Origin: Corynebacterium sp.
GTDB lineage: Bacteria; Actinomycetota; Actinomycetes; Mycobacteriales; Mycobacteriaceae
Reading direction: 5' to 3'
NCBI RefSeq assembly: GCF_030826625.1
Contig: NZ_JAPJNQ010000062.1
Location: 1-12,678, forward strand
DNA: 12,678 bases
Below, one piece after another: positions 1 through 6,300 of the stretch. Made by a program: the position numbers and the translations under genes. Every line of letters starts with the position of its first letter. Positions within the stretch are counted from its first letter, which is position 1. A model generated the notes under the pieces. The model saw only the letters and a list, made by a program, of their open reading frames with translations. It was not told the origin of the DNA and searched no databases.

Positions 1-561
1 CCTTATGATTCTTCCACAAGCGACGCAGCAGGCATTGACACAGTGAAAATCACCATCGACGGCAAATCCGTATACACCTTGCGTTGTTATCTCAACGGTG
101 CACCGATTTTCTTGGGACGCTTTGGCACCATCAACACCTTCCCCACTGGACGCCAGCTACTGCGCTGGCTCATCGAAAACGATGAACACGACCTGGCGAA
201 AGTCGCTACCTGGGAAGATATCGTGACCGCCGCGAATGCCGGTGAACTAGATGTCACCGTCCACAGCGATAACGCGTACAGCTTCCAAGGGTTGACCGAG
301 GACATGGAAAAAGGCCCCGATGCCGTCGACATTCCACAGATGTCAGCCTGCTATGAGCTGCTCGCCGATGCTGCCGACTGGGCCGGCGACGATTCGATCA
401 ACTCGTACATGTTGGCTAACCCGCGTTTCCAGGATTACCTGGGCTACATGCTGGGTTCGCAGCAAACTAGCGGCTACGTTCCTTCCAAGCCGTACACCGA
501 CCATTCGAAAGGATGGCGAGGCCTCGAAGAAATGCTGGTCAAGCGCTTCGCGAAGTTCTAG
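1..561 (+). CDS. Unrecognised protein, 3' part (5' end outside window)
   Basis: The reading frame is open from the first base of the window, so the gene probably begins upstream. A GTG at 43 could start a 172-residue version, but no Shine-Dalgarno precedes it. I do not recognise the family. The visible part is a soluble, rather acidic and aromatic protein without signal peptide or membrane segment. It has a beta-rich first section (ITIDGKSVYTLRCYLNG) and a helical remainder with several D/W/Y-rich stretches such as YELLADAADWAGDD. It ends in a short basic tail (LVKRFAKF). The stop codon (559-561) overlaps the stop of the convergent deaminase-like gene within CTAG, and a strong intrinsic terminator follows 35 bases later. 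Real coding is supported by length, codon use like that of the neighbours and the well-placed terminator. Function unknown. Confidence 0.8.
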   Translation, partial: PYDSSTSDAAGIDTVKITIDGKSVYTLRCYLNGAPIFLGRFGTINTFPTGRQLLRWLIENDEHDLAKVATWEDIVTAANAGELDVTVHSDNAYSFQGLTEDMEKGPDAVDIPQMSACYELLADAADWAGDDSINSYMLANPRFQDYLGYMLGSQQTSGYVPSKPYTDHSKGWRGLEEMLVKRFAKF

Positions 562-1616
562 TCCTCCGGCGTATCTGAATCATCAGCATCCTCATCTGGC
601 TGGCGCAATTCCGCGTCAGCCAGTTTTTCATAGCGCGGAAGAATCTGCGTTTCCAACAATTGCTGGCGGGCCGTCTCTGGCAAAAAGCTCGCGCCTACTG
701 CCTTAGCGCTCAGGTCAAAAAATTCCTCCAGCCCGTAGCCAAAAGTCTCAGTCAAAGCGTTCATCACCTCACTGCAGCTACCAGCGTGCAGGTTCCCGGC
801 GGAAATGGTGCAGCTAAAACCAAGCTGCTGTAACAGCGGCAACGGGTGATCAGGCAACTGGGTAACCGCAGCATCACCCAAGGACTCGTCGGCAAGATCA
901 TGTAGTGGGGTCATTTCTGCCGTTATCCCACGATCACGCACCCAGCTAGAAACCTGGCCCGGCACGATGCCCGTCATATCAGCGGAAAAATCATCGACCA
1001 ATCCGAGTGGTCGTCCCAAACGCAACGCACCCAACTGAACCGCGGTGCCAATAGCATCGATATCGGTGAGGCCATCTACCGCGAATGGCAGGTAATGCTG
1101 CCGCAGTTTTTGGCAGGCGGCAGCCAATTCTGCGTTAGCTGCCGGTGCACTGCTGTGTTGCCCCGACTGCGTGGCGAGTTCTTGTTCTTGCCCTGCCTGA
1201 CCGTCGCCAAGAATAAAGCTGACTCCCGCCAGGTTCGGGTCTCCCTGGGCAGCAAGCGCCAGATCGACGAGTTCAGCGACGTCTTCGCCATCGGCCCGAA
1301 CCGCAGCGAGCAGCCGCGCTTGGATTCCTTCCACGGCTACGGCATCCAAAGCGGTGGCGAAAGCGTCGGCAAGCGTAAAATCGGTGTCACAGAAATCTTC
1401 CACCACGACGCGCAATTCAAGGTAGACGACGTTGTCTTCACGATAGCGCCGCACCGTAGACCGAACGTGCGCTGCCAAGGCCTCACGGGTGGTCACCGTG
1501 GAGCCGACGTCGGCAAGCGGTGGCAACTGTTCGTGGATGGTGACCTTCGGCAGCTCGTTGATAAGCTGCGTGGCAAAATTTTTATGCTCGGGGCTAATAG
1601 CTGGAGTCTCAATCAT
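558..1616 (-). CDS. Adenosine deaminase-like protein lacking catalytic metal ligands
   Basis: The overall layout is that of the adenosine deaminase family, about 350 residues: N-terminal LPKVTIHEQL in place of the usual PK.ELH.HL, then YLELR, then ALRLGRP in place of .ERIGHG, and HPLPLLQQLGFSCTIS in place of HPL..L...G....I.TDD. Numbered from the GTG at 1622, the first metal histidine is kept (H30). The second is Q32, the HAGE histidine and glutamate are absent (FAVDGLT, 180-186), the GHG histidine is R204, and the TDDP aspartates are replaced by SAGN (274-277). Residues 140-165 are a low-complexity Gln/Ala/Ser insertion and the tail is acidic (DEDADD). Automatic annotation would call it Add, but deaminase activity looks unlikely. 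The start is either GTG at 1622 or the ATG two codons inside (1616), which I prefer. No clear Shine-Dalgarno is visible for either. Confidence 0.8.
   Translation of the reverse strand: MIETPAISPEHKNFATQLINELPKVTIHEQLPPLADVGSTVTTREALAAHVRSTVRRYREDNVVYLELRVVVEDFCDTDFTLADAFATALDAVAVEGIQARLLAAVRADGEDVAELVDLALAAQGDPNLAGVSFILGDGQAGQEQELATQSGQHSSAPAANAELAAACQKLRQHYLPFAVDGLTDIDAIGTAVQLGALRLGRPLGLVDDFSADMTGIVPGQVSSWVRDRGITAEMTPLHDLADESLGDAAVTQLPDHPLPLLQQLGFSCTISAGNLHAGSCSEVMNALTETFGYGLEEFFDLSAKAVGASFLPETARQQLLETQILPRYEKLADAELRQPDEDADDSDTPED
596..628 (+). terminator. Intrinsic terminator inside the antisense gene
   Basis: An 11-bp stem (596-606 with 613-623, one G-U wobble) closes a six-base loop AATTCC and is followed directly by TTTTT (624-628). 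It begins 35 bases after the stop of the plus-strand gene ending at 561, so it is placed to end that transcript. It lies wholly within the C-terminal coding part of the convergent deaminase-like gene. Confidence 0.85.
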
Positions 1617-1716
1617 GCTCACGATGGTACCGCGCCTGATTCACCTGTTAGTTTGCTCGCCCCGCCCTATCAAACCAGCGATCCGGGAATAACGCGGAGT
1701 AAACTAATCGCCTGTT

Positions 1717-3102
1717 ATGAATGACTGCACACCCGGCCGCCGCGCGATTTCCACCTGTTGCGCAGCACTGCTCACAACCAGCCTAGTCTCCGGAACCACG
1801 CTGTTAGGCGCGTTCGCAACACCGTTTTCCGCTCCGCTCGCCCACGCCCAGCAAGAAGAACCTACCCCGCTGGAGGGCCCAGCTGACGAAGCCAACAGCC
1901 CGTCGCCCGCCGACGAGGCGCCGGAGCCACTCAGCCGCAACGAGGCGCCGGAGCCACTCAGTCGCAACGAGGCGCCGGATACCAGCTCGTGCCCGAACCG
2001 CGTGCATCCGCCGCAGGCTCGCACTACGTCGGAGGCAGTCGCGCCCGGACAGCCCTCTCCCACCCCATTGCCGCCACTGGAAAAACAAAACTGCGGGGTC
2101 AGCACCGCTCCGGGTTTTCAGGTCGACGAATCTGTTTTGGCTTCGGCCTGGTTGGTTGCCGATATCGATTCCGGCGAGATCATCGCGCAGAAAGACCCGC
2201 ACGGGCGCTACCGCCCGGCCTCGATTATCAAGGCATTGCTAGCCTTGGTCGCTATTGAAGAGCTGGATCTGGAAAAAACCGTGACCGTCTCACAGGAGTC
2301 CGCCGATCAAATCGGCTCCCGAGTAGGCATCGGTGCCGGTGGCGAATACACCATCGAGCAGCTGCTGCACGGTTTGTTGCTGGCATCGGGTAATGATGCC
2401 GCGCACGCTCTGGCACAGGAGCTTGGTGGCGACGAGGCGACGCTGCGCAAGATCAATAAGCTTGCCGACGAGCTCGGCACCACGGACACCTACGCCACGA
2501 GCTATTCCGGCTTGGACGTGGCGGGCAACTCGGCTTCTGCGTATGACCTGGGATTGATTTATCGCGCGGCCTACCAAAACCCGACTTTTGATCGCATTGT
2601 GAACACCGAATTCATTGCCTTCCCGGGCTTCGACGAGCACGAAGGATTCGAGGTGTGGAACGACAACCACCTGTTCATGAATGATCCGGACGGGATGGGC
2701 GGTAAAACCGGTTACACCGACGATGCGAATCACACCTTCGTTGGTGCACTGAATCGTGACGGTCGGCGATTGATGGCGGTAATTCTCGATACCACCGTCG
2801 ACAAGGCCCGCGCGTGGGAGCAAGCGCAGAAACTATTGCACTCGGGATTCTCTGTGGCACCGGGCACGAATATCGGCATGTTGCAACCAGTCGCCGATGC
2901 AGACACCGAACCCACCCTGACACAGGGGGCTAGCCCGGCACCGCAAAATTCCGACGATGCATCGCCAGATAGCACGGACGCGGACAATGCCGGTATGCAC
3001 GCTGCCCAGCACGAAAAGACGATTGTGATTGTGGTGCTCGCTGTCATCGCCGCTGGCGCCGGAATTGCGGCAATAGCTGGATTCTTTTTGCGCAGGCGTT
3101 AA
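1717..3102 (+). CDS. D-alanyl-D-alanine carboxypeptidase (low-molecular-mass PBP, S11 family)
   Basis: This is a penicillin-binding serine peptidase that trims the terminal D-Ala from peptidoglycan stem peptides outside the membrane. All three active-site motifs are present: S169-I-I-K172 (SxxK, in RYRPASIIK), S224-G-N226 (SxN) and K330-T-G332 (KTG). The N-terminus is a Sec signal peptide (hydrophobic about 10-35, likely cleavage after AHA at 42-44). A Pro/Glu-rich linker (45-130) contains an in-frame tandem repeat EAPEPLSRN. The catalytic domain spans about 135-390. A Ser/Asp/Pro-rich stretch leads to a C-terminal transmembrane helix (about 435-458) with an RRR stop-transfer, so the enzyme is anchored at its C-terminus. 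A GGAG at 1696-1699 is rather far from the ATG. A TAAACT at 1700-1705 could instead be a -10 box giving a near-leaderless mRNA. Expressed divergently from the deaminase-like gene. Confidence 0.93.
   Translation: MNDCTPGRRAISTCCAALLTTSLVSGTTLLGAFATPFSAPLAHAQQEEPTPLEGPADEANSPSPADEAPEPLSRNEAPEPLSRNEAPDTSSCPNRVHPPQARTTSEAVAPGQPSPTPLPPLEKQNCGVSTAPGFQVDESVLASAWLVADIDSGEIIAQKDPHGRYRPASIIKALLALVAIEELDLEKTVTVSQESADQIGSRVGIGAGGEYTIEQLLHGLLLASGNDAAHALAQELGGDEATLRKINKLADELGTTDTYATSYSGLDVAGNSASAYDLGLIYRAAYQNPTFDRIVNTEFIAFPGFDEHEGFEVWNDNHLFMNDPDGMGGKTGYTDDANHTFVGALNRDGRRLMAVILDTTVDKARAWEQAQKLLHSGFSVAPGTNIGMLQPVADADTEPTLTQGASPAPQNSDDASPDSTDADNAGMHAAQHEKTIVIVVLAVIAAGAGIAAIAGFFLRRR
1915..1980 (+). repeat. In-frame 27-bp tandem repeat in the carboxypeptidase linker
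   Basis: Two 27-bp units (1915-1941 and 1942-1968) differ at a single base (C/T in AGCCGC versus AGTCGC), followed by a partial third unit (1969-1980). Each full unit encodes EAPEPLSRN. The repeat lies in the extended linker between signal peptide and catalytic domain. Confidence 0.9.
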
Positions 3103-3278
3103 GGACCCCCGTTTTCGACAACTTCGTGTCACCAATCACAAATATCTGATTCATAGCAAAGGAGCCCTTTTGGCCGATCTAACTACATTGAATGCATATT
3201 CTGTAGAAGTCCAACAACGCAAGATCTAAGGAATTCACGAGACGCCCTAAAACACGCTTTCCCGTTTAACCAGCAAAA
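3103..3278. other. AT-rich intergenic stretch
   Basis: This stretch between the carboxypeptidase stop and the small minus-strand gene is visibly lower in GC than the flanking genes. Apart from the 19-codon ORF listed separately I see no terminator hairpin with a T-run after the carboxypeptidase gene, no RNA gene and no transposon end. Confidence 0.5.
3170..3229 (+). other. Candidate small ORF (19 codons) with strong Shine-Dalgarno, or gene remnant
   Basis: A perfect AAAGGAG (3158-3164) sits five bases before a TTG that opens MADLTTLNAYSVEVQQRKI and then stops at TAA (3227-3229). The ribosome site is one of the best in the window, which is why I list this very short frame. In the adjacent frame an open stretch continues (…QDLRNSRDALKHAF…) to a TAA near 3298. 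It may therefore be the beginning of a slightly longer gene broken by a frameshift rather than a true micropeptide. No function can be assigned. Confidence 0.3.
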
Positions 3279-3521
3279 TCAGTTGAGAAAGTAATCTTCT
3301 GCCTCAGGAATAAATTCTTGCTCAAGCATTGACACTAACTGAAAAATCTCATTGGATTCCTCGGTAAAGAAACGGGTTTGCAAATACTCCCAATCCGAAA
3401 GCTCACTTCCTAGTGCATCAATCGAATCAAAATACGCAATAACCTCTTTCAATTTCTGCACGGCACCATAGGCTTGGGGAAGTATTTCAGAGACAGCGAT
3501 TTTCTCAACGTTCGACGACAT
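3279..3521 (-). CDS. Orphan small acidic protein (80 aa)
   Basis: I do not recognise this protein. It is 80 residues long, predicted mostly helical, with about 16 acidic against 4 basic residues, no signal peptide and no membrane segment. The ATG at 3521 is preceded by a weak GGTGAT (about seven bases upstream) and a GGGG further up. Its DNA is about 40-45% GC by my count of three 60-base lines, clearly below the neighbouring genes, which suggests acquisition or a fast-evolving orphan. The strong negative charge and small size are compatible with an antitoxin, immunity protein or protein-binding regulator, but there is no partner next to it and this is only a guess. It lies downstream of yihY on the same strand, 62 bases after the yihY stop. 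Confidence 0.6.
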   Translation of the reverse strand: MSSNVEKIAVSEILPQAYGAVQKLKEVIAYFDSIDALGSELSDWEYLQTRFFTEESNEIFQLVSMLEQEFIPEAEDYFLN

Positions 3522-3583
3522 GTAATCACCGTAACACTCATTTCCCCACGATAGCAGCCGTTCGGGAAAACGCTATCCAGACG

Positions 3584-4672
3584 TTATTTCGCCTTAAAGA
3601 TCTTACGCAGCGCCCAACCACCGGCGGCACCCAAGCCCGCACCGGCGCCTAGTAGGGTGCGGGCCGACGGGCGCTTTTTCACCTCGTGGCGCACACGGAT
3701 CACCGCTGGTTCGGGCACGGGAACTTCCTCAGTCGCACGCGCCTGCTTGGTGGTCGCAGTAAACGCCGAAACATATAACACCACGCGCCAGATCAGATAC
3801 AACACAATCATCAGCGCGATGATCGGGCCGAAAATCGCACCGGTTGGGCTACCGGTAGCCGAAGACAAAATCACGGTAAACAGCTGCTTGATCACTTCGA
3901 AAGCCAACGCGCCGACCAAAGCACCAATGAAGCCAGCTTTCTTGGGCACTTTCTTCCGCGGCAGAATCACCACCAGCCACCACATGACCAGGAAGTTCGC
4001 CAGAATACCGATGAACAGCGCCGCGAAGAACAGAATGTAGTTCAGCCCCGGTATCACATCTTCGACATTCAGCCACTCCAGCACGGTAAAGACAATGCCG
4101 GAAGATCCCACAGCAGTGATACCGAAAGCGATGATGAACGCCAGGATCAGTCCGATCAAACCAACCAAGTCATTAAGTTTCTTGACGACGAAATTGGCTC
4201 CATCATTCGGATCCATGTTCCACATGGACGAGATGCCGGCGCGCAGGTTGTGCATCCAGTTCAAGCCAGTCCACAATGCAGTCAGACCACCAATTCCGGC
4301 TACCGCACCACGACGTTCGACGGCTCCTTCCAAAATGTCATTGGCGATCTCACCCATCTGGCCTTCCAGCGATTCCGTGATCTGGTCCTGGAAGCTGGCA
4401 AAAAGCTCCGGGCGCCCAGCCAGGACTTGAGCTGCAGCAGCGACGATCAACATGGCGATCGGGAACACCGCCAGTACCGAGAAATAGGTAATACCAGCGG
4501 CGAACTGATTTCCACCCTGTGCGCCATAGCGTTCAAGGGTGCGCATGATGTGATCGAAGAAGTCTGACTTATTTCGCAGTTTTTCCACGAATCCCGGTTC
4601 ATCTTCGCGCACGCGCTCAATGCCGTAATTATCGTGGTTCTTCTCGTCAGATTTTGTGGTGGTAGCTGCCAC
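3584..4672 (-). CDS. YihY/virulence factor BrkB family membrane protein
   Basis: This is an integral membrane protein of the YihY/BrkB (UPF0761) family, whose biochemical role is not firmly established. The 362 residues comprise a soluble charged N-terminus (1-55), then a typical family opening FAAGITYFSVLAVFP (57-71) in the first membrane helix. A loop of about 60 residues with WTGLNWMHNLRAGISSMWN follows, then several further helices (…LIGLILAFIIAFGITAVG…, …ILFFAALFIGILANFLVMWWLVVILP…, …IFGPIIALMIVLYLIW…). The C-terminal tail is basic (RVRHEVKKRPSARTLLGAG…). It starts at GTG 4672 with a good AAAGGA eight to nine bases upstream (about 4680-4685), which supports this start over internal ones. 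It follows trpS on the same strand after 101 bases that contain a hairpin, so it may be partly co-transcribed with trpS or have its own promoter there. Confidence 0.9.
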   Translation of the reverse strand: MAATTTKSDEKNHDNYGIERVREDEPGFVEKLRNKSDFFDHIMRTLERYGAQGGNQFAAGITYFSVLAVFPIAMLIVAAAAQVLAGRPELFASFQDQITESLEGQMGEIANDILEGAVERRGAVAGIGGLTALWTGLNWMHNLRAGISSMWNMDPNDGANFVVKKLNDLVGLIGLILAFIIAFGITAVGSSGIVFTVLEWLNVEDVIPGLNYILFFAALFIGILANFLVMWWLVVILPRKKVPKKAGFIGALVGALAFEVIKQLFTVILSSATGSPTGAIFGPIIALMIVLYLIWRVVLYVSAFTATTKQARATEEVPVPEPAVIRVRHEVKKRPSARTLLGAGAGLGAAGGWALRKIFKAK

Positions 4673-4736
4673 GTAGCTGTCCTTTGGGTTAATACTGGGT
4701 TGGTAGTTCGTCGGCTAAAGATTCTGTACTGCAGGT

Positions 4737-4767
4737 GATCACGCGCTGTGGTAGTCAGCACATGATC
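4737..4767 (-). other. Hairpin between trpS and yihY
   Basis: Arms 4737-4748 and 4756-4767 form a 12-bp stem in minus-strand RNA (ten Watson-Crick and two G-U pairs, seven-base loop), starting seven bases after the trpS stop. No T-run follows, so it is not a standard intrinsic terminator. It could stabilise the 3' end, be a processing site or give partial termination. Confidence 0.5.
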
Positions 4768-4773
4768 TACAAT

Positions 4774-5826
4774 CTAGCGCATATTCGCTGGTAAGAAACC
4801 AACCTTGTCGTAGACGTCGGCAAGCACGCCCGAAGCGACCTCGCGTGCACGCGCCGCGCCGTCGGAAAGAATCGCGCCCAGCTGTGCACGATCGTCCATG
4901 AGCTCGTCGTAACGCGCCCGCAGCGGAGTGGTGAAGGCTTCCAGTGCATCCGCGGTGTCGACTTTGAGGTGGCCGTAGCCTTTGCCCTCATATGCCCGAA
5001 CCAGATCGTCGATCTGAGTGCCGGTCAGCGCGGACTGAATGCTCAGCAGGTTGGAAACGCCGGGCTGTTGTTCGCGATCAAAAGCAACTACCCCGCGATC
5101 ATCGGTGACCGCAGATTTCAGTCGCTTCGCGGAAGTCTTCGGTGGATCCAGCAGGTTGATTAATCCCTTGGGGTGTGGGGTGGATTTCGACATCTTGATT
5201 GTCGGGTCCTGCAAGTCATAGATCTTCGCCGAGCCTTCGGGAATGAAAGGCTCTGGAACCTCAAAAGTCTTGCCAAAGCGGGTGTTGAAACGCTCCGCCA
5301 GATTTCGGGTCAGCTCCAGATGCTGGCGCTGATCCTCGCCCACAGGTACACGCTGCGGGTGATACAGCAGAATATCCGCTGCCATGAGCATCGGATAGGT
5401 GAACAAACCAACCGATGTGCGGTCCTCGCCCTGCTTGGCTGACTTGTCTTTGAACTGCGTCATGCGGGAGGCTTCACCGTAGCCAGTCAGACACTGCAAC
5501 ACCCAGTTCAACTCAGCATGTTCTGGCACGTGCGATTGGATGAAAAGCGTCGAGCGCTGCGGGTCAATGCCCAATGCAATCAGCTGTGCAACCCCGGCGT
5601 AAGTGCGCTCGCGCAGCTGCTGCGGATCTTGCGAAACCGTCAACGCGTGCATGTCCGGGATGAAATAAAACGCCTCGTGATCATCCTGCAGCTCAATCCA
5701 CTGCTTCAGAGCTCCGAGGTAGTTACCTAGGTGGTAGGAGTCTGCGGTCGGTTGAATGCCCGACAGCACCCGTGGTTTAGCGTTTTGCGAGGCAGCGTTA
5801 CCTTCCGCTGCGGAATTTTCGGCCAT
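4774..5826 (-). CDS. trpS: Tryptophanyl-tRNA synthetase
   Basis: This enzyme charges tRNA-Trp with tryptophan in the cytoplasm using ATP (class I aminoacyl-tRNA synthetase). The 350-residue length is normal. The protein opens with the family signature SGIQPTADSYHLGNYLGAL (22-40), including the HIGH-type motif H32-L-G-N35. The second ATP-binding loop KMSKS is at 211-215. Other family stretches are FIPDMHALTV, ALGIDPQRSTLFIQSHVPEH, and YPMLMAADILLYHPQRVPVGEDQRQH, which forms part of the active site. The ATG at 5826 has AAAAGGA seven to eight bases upstream. An upstream region of more than 150 bases contains tandem palindromic repeats that could be control sites. I see no T-box or obvious leader peptide. 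Confidence 0.97.
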   Translation of the reverse strand: MAENSAAEGNAASQNAKPRVLSGIQPTADSYHLGNYLGALKQWIELQDDHEAFYFIPDMHALTVSQDPQQLRERTYAGVAQLIALGIDPQRSTLFIQSHVPEHAELNWVLQCLTGYGEASRMTQFKDKSAKQGEDRTSVGLFTYPMLMAADILLYHPQRVPVGEDQRQHLELTRNLAERFNTRFGKTFEVPEPFIPEGSAKIYDLQDPTIKMSKSTPHPKGLINLLDPPKTSAKRLKSAVTDDRGVVAFDREQQPGVSNLLSIQSALTGTQIDDLVRAYEGKGYGHLKVDTADALEAFTTPLRARYDELMDDRAQLGAILSDGAARAREVASGVLADVYDKVGFLPANMR

Positions 5827-5910
5827 CGTCGATCCTTTTGTCGTTGATCAGTGATTATTGTCTCGGGGCAGCGCGCCCGTATCCTTCAGACCCGCCGGCC
5901 AGGGACGGCC

Positions 5911-5968
5911 CTGTGTGATACAGCTCTGTGTGATACAGCCCTATGTACGATTCAGAGTGCGATTCAGA
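5911..5968. repeat. Two consecutive short tandem repeats upstream of trpS, with operator-like dyads
   Basis: A 15-bp unit occurs twice head to tail (5911-5925 and 5926-5940, 14 of 15 identical). Its core CTGTGTGATACAG is an imperfect palindrome (CTGT…ACAG). Immediately after come two copies of a 12-bp unit (5945-5956 and 5957-5968, GTACGATTCAGA and GTGCGATTCAGA). They lie 85-142 bases upstream of the trpS start and next to the terminator of the preceding operon. Paired dyads at this position suggest a regulator-binding region or a replication-slippage product. Between the two repeat types, TACATA on the minus strand (5942-5947) is a possible but weak -10 box. Confidence 0.6.
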
Positions 5969-5984
5969 AAAAATTCTGGCACAC

Positions 5985-6018
5985 AAAAACCCTGCTGGCA
6001 GCGGTGCAACCAGCAGGG
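5985..6018 (-). terminator. Intrinsic terminator after the 63-aa membrane protein gene
   Basis: A perfect 9-bp stem CCCTGCTGG/CCAGCAGGG (5990-5998 with 6010-6018), with an 11-base loop, is followed on the minus strand by TTTTT (5985-5989). It lies 33 bases beyond the stop of the minus-strand gene at 6051 and separates that operon from trpS. Confidence 0.88.
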
Positions 6019-6050
6019 CGCGAATCTAGCGGTGCGCTAGTCGTTCTCGA

Positions 6051-6242
6051 CTAGACCTTACGGGAAGTCGGAGAATACACATCCAACGCCGTAGCAAACG
6101 CAGCGACGATGCACGCTCCACCGATGCCCATGGTGATACTCGAGACCAGCCCTGCCATGGAGTACTGCACGTTCAGGTACCAGACAATCGAGCCGGCCAA
6201 AATGGCAATGCCGATGATCAGCCAGGATAAAACGCGAATCAT
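6051..6242 (-). CDS. Small two-helix membrane protein (63 aa)
   Basis: This 63-residue hydrophobic protein has two predicted transmembrane helices (about 4-23, LSWLIIGIAILAGSIVWYL, and about 30-52, AGLVSSITMGIGGACIVAAFATA) and a short polar C-terminus (YSPTSRKV). I do not recognise a named family; its function is unknown. The ATG at 6242 has a good Shine-Dalgarno GGAAAGAG that sits in the loop of a seven-base-pair hairpin whose 3' arm includes the first two bases of the start codon. It follows the TRIC-family gene by 58 bases on the same strand and ends at a strong terminator, so it is probably the last gene of that transcript. Confidence 0.75.
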   Translation of the reverse strand: MIRVLSWLIIGIAILAGSIVWYLNVQYSMAGLVSSITMGIGGACIVAAFATALDVYSPTSRKV

Positions 6243-6267
6243 ACTGAATTCTCTTTCCAGTCAGTAT
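6240..6267 (-). promoter_or_regulatory. Hairpin presenting or masking the ribosome site of the 63-aa gene
   Basis: On the minus strand, ATACTGA (6267-6261) and TCAGTAT (6247-6241) form a perfect 7-bp stem with a 13-base loop. The loop carries the Shine-Dalgarno GGAAAGAG, and the 3' arm runs into the ATG (6242-6240). This arrangement could modulate translation initiation. The dyad is seen in the sequence; the regulatory role is inferred. Confidence 0.5.
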
Positions 6268-6300
6268 CAGAAATTAAGACTCTTTAATCCTAGCAGCTTG

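Noticed and set aside
320..706. 128-codon plus-strand frame across the end of the first gene
   Set aside because: It is a frame-shadow of the gene ending at 561, runs through the terminator hairpin, and has an implausible composition rich in Trp, Arg and Pro.
1095..1724. 209-codon plus-strand frame opposite the deaminase-like gene
   Set aside because: It is antisense to a gene with clear family motifs and shows no recognisable protein pattern. GC-rich DNA commonly leaves such frames open.
1717..1760. Lipoprotein signal in the carboxypeptidase N-terminus because of its cysteines (CC at 14-15)
   Set aside because: The cysteines lie at the front of the hydrophobic core and lack a preceding L-A/S-G/A lipobox; AHA at 42-44 is a normal signal peptidase I site.
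3540..3583. Hairpin GATAGC…GCTATC after yihY as a terminator
   Set aside because: The stem is only six base pairs, the loop is long (about 16 bases) and no T-run follows on the minus strand.
5911..5968. Short repeats upstream of trpS as a CRISPR or a T-box leader
   Set aside because: The units are adjacent without spacers and only duplicated. No specifier-loop or T-box core sequence is recognisable, and no antiterminator/terminator pair lies between them and trpS.
5851..6054. Plus-strand open frames of 60-67 codons in the trpS upstream region
   Set aside because: They run across the tandem repeats and the minus-strand terminator, have repeat-derived residues (CDTALCDTALC) and no ribosome site.
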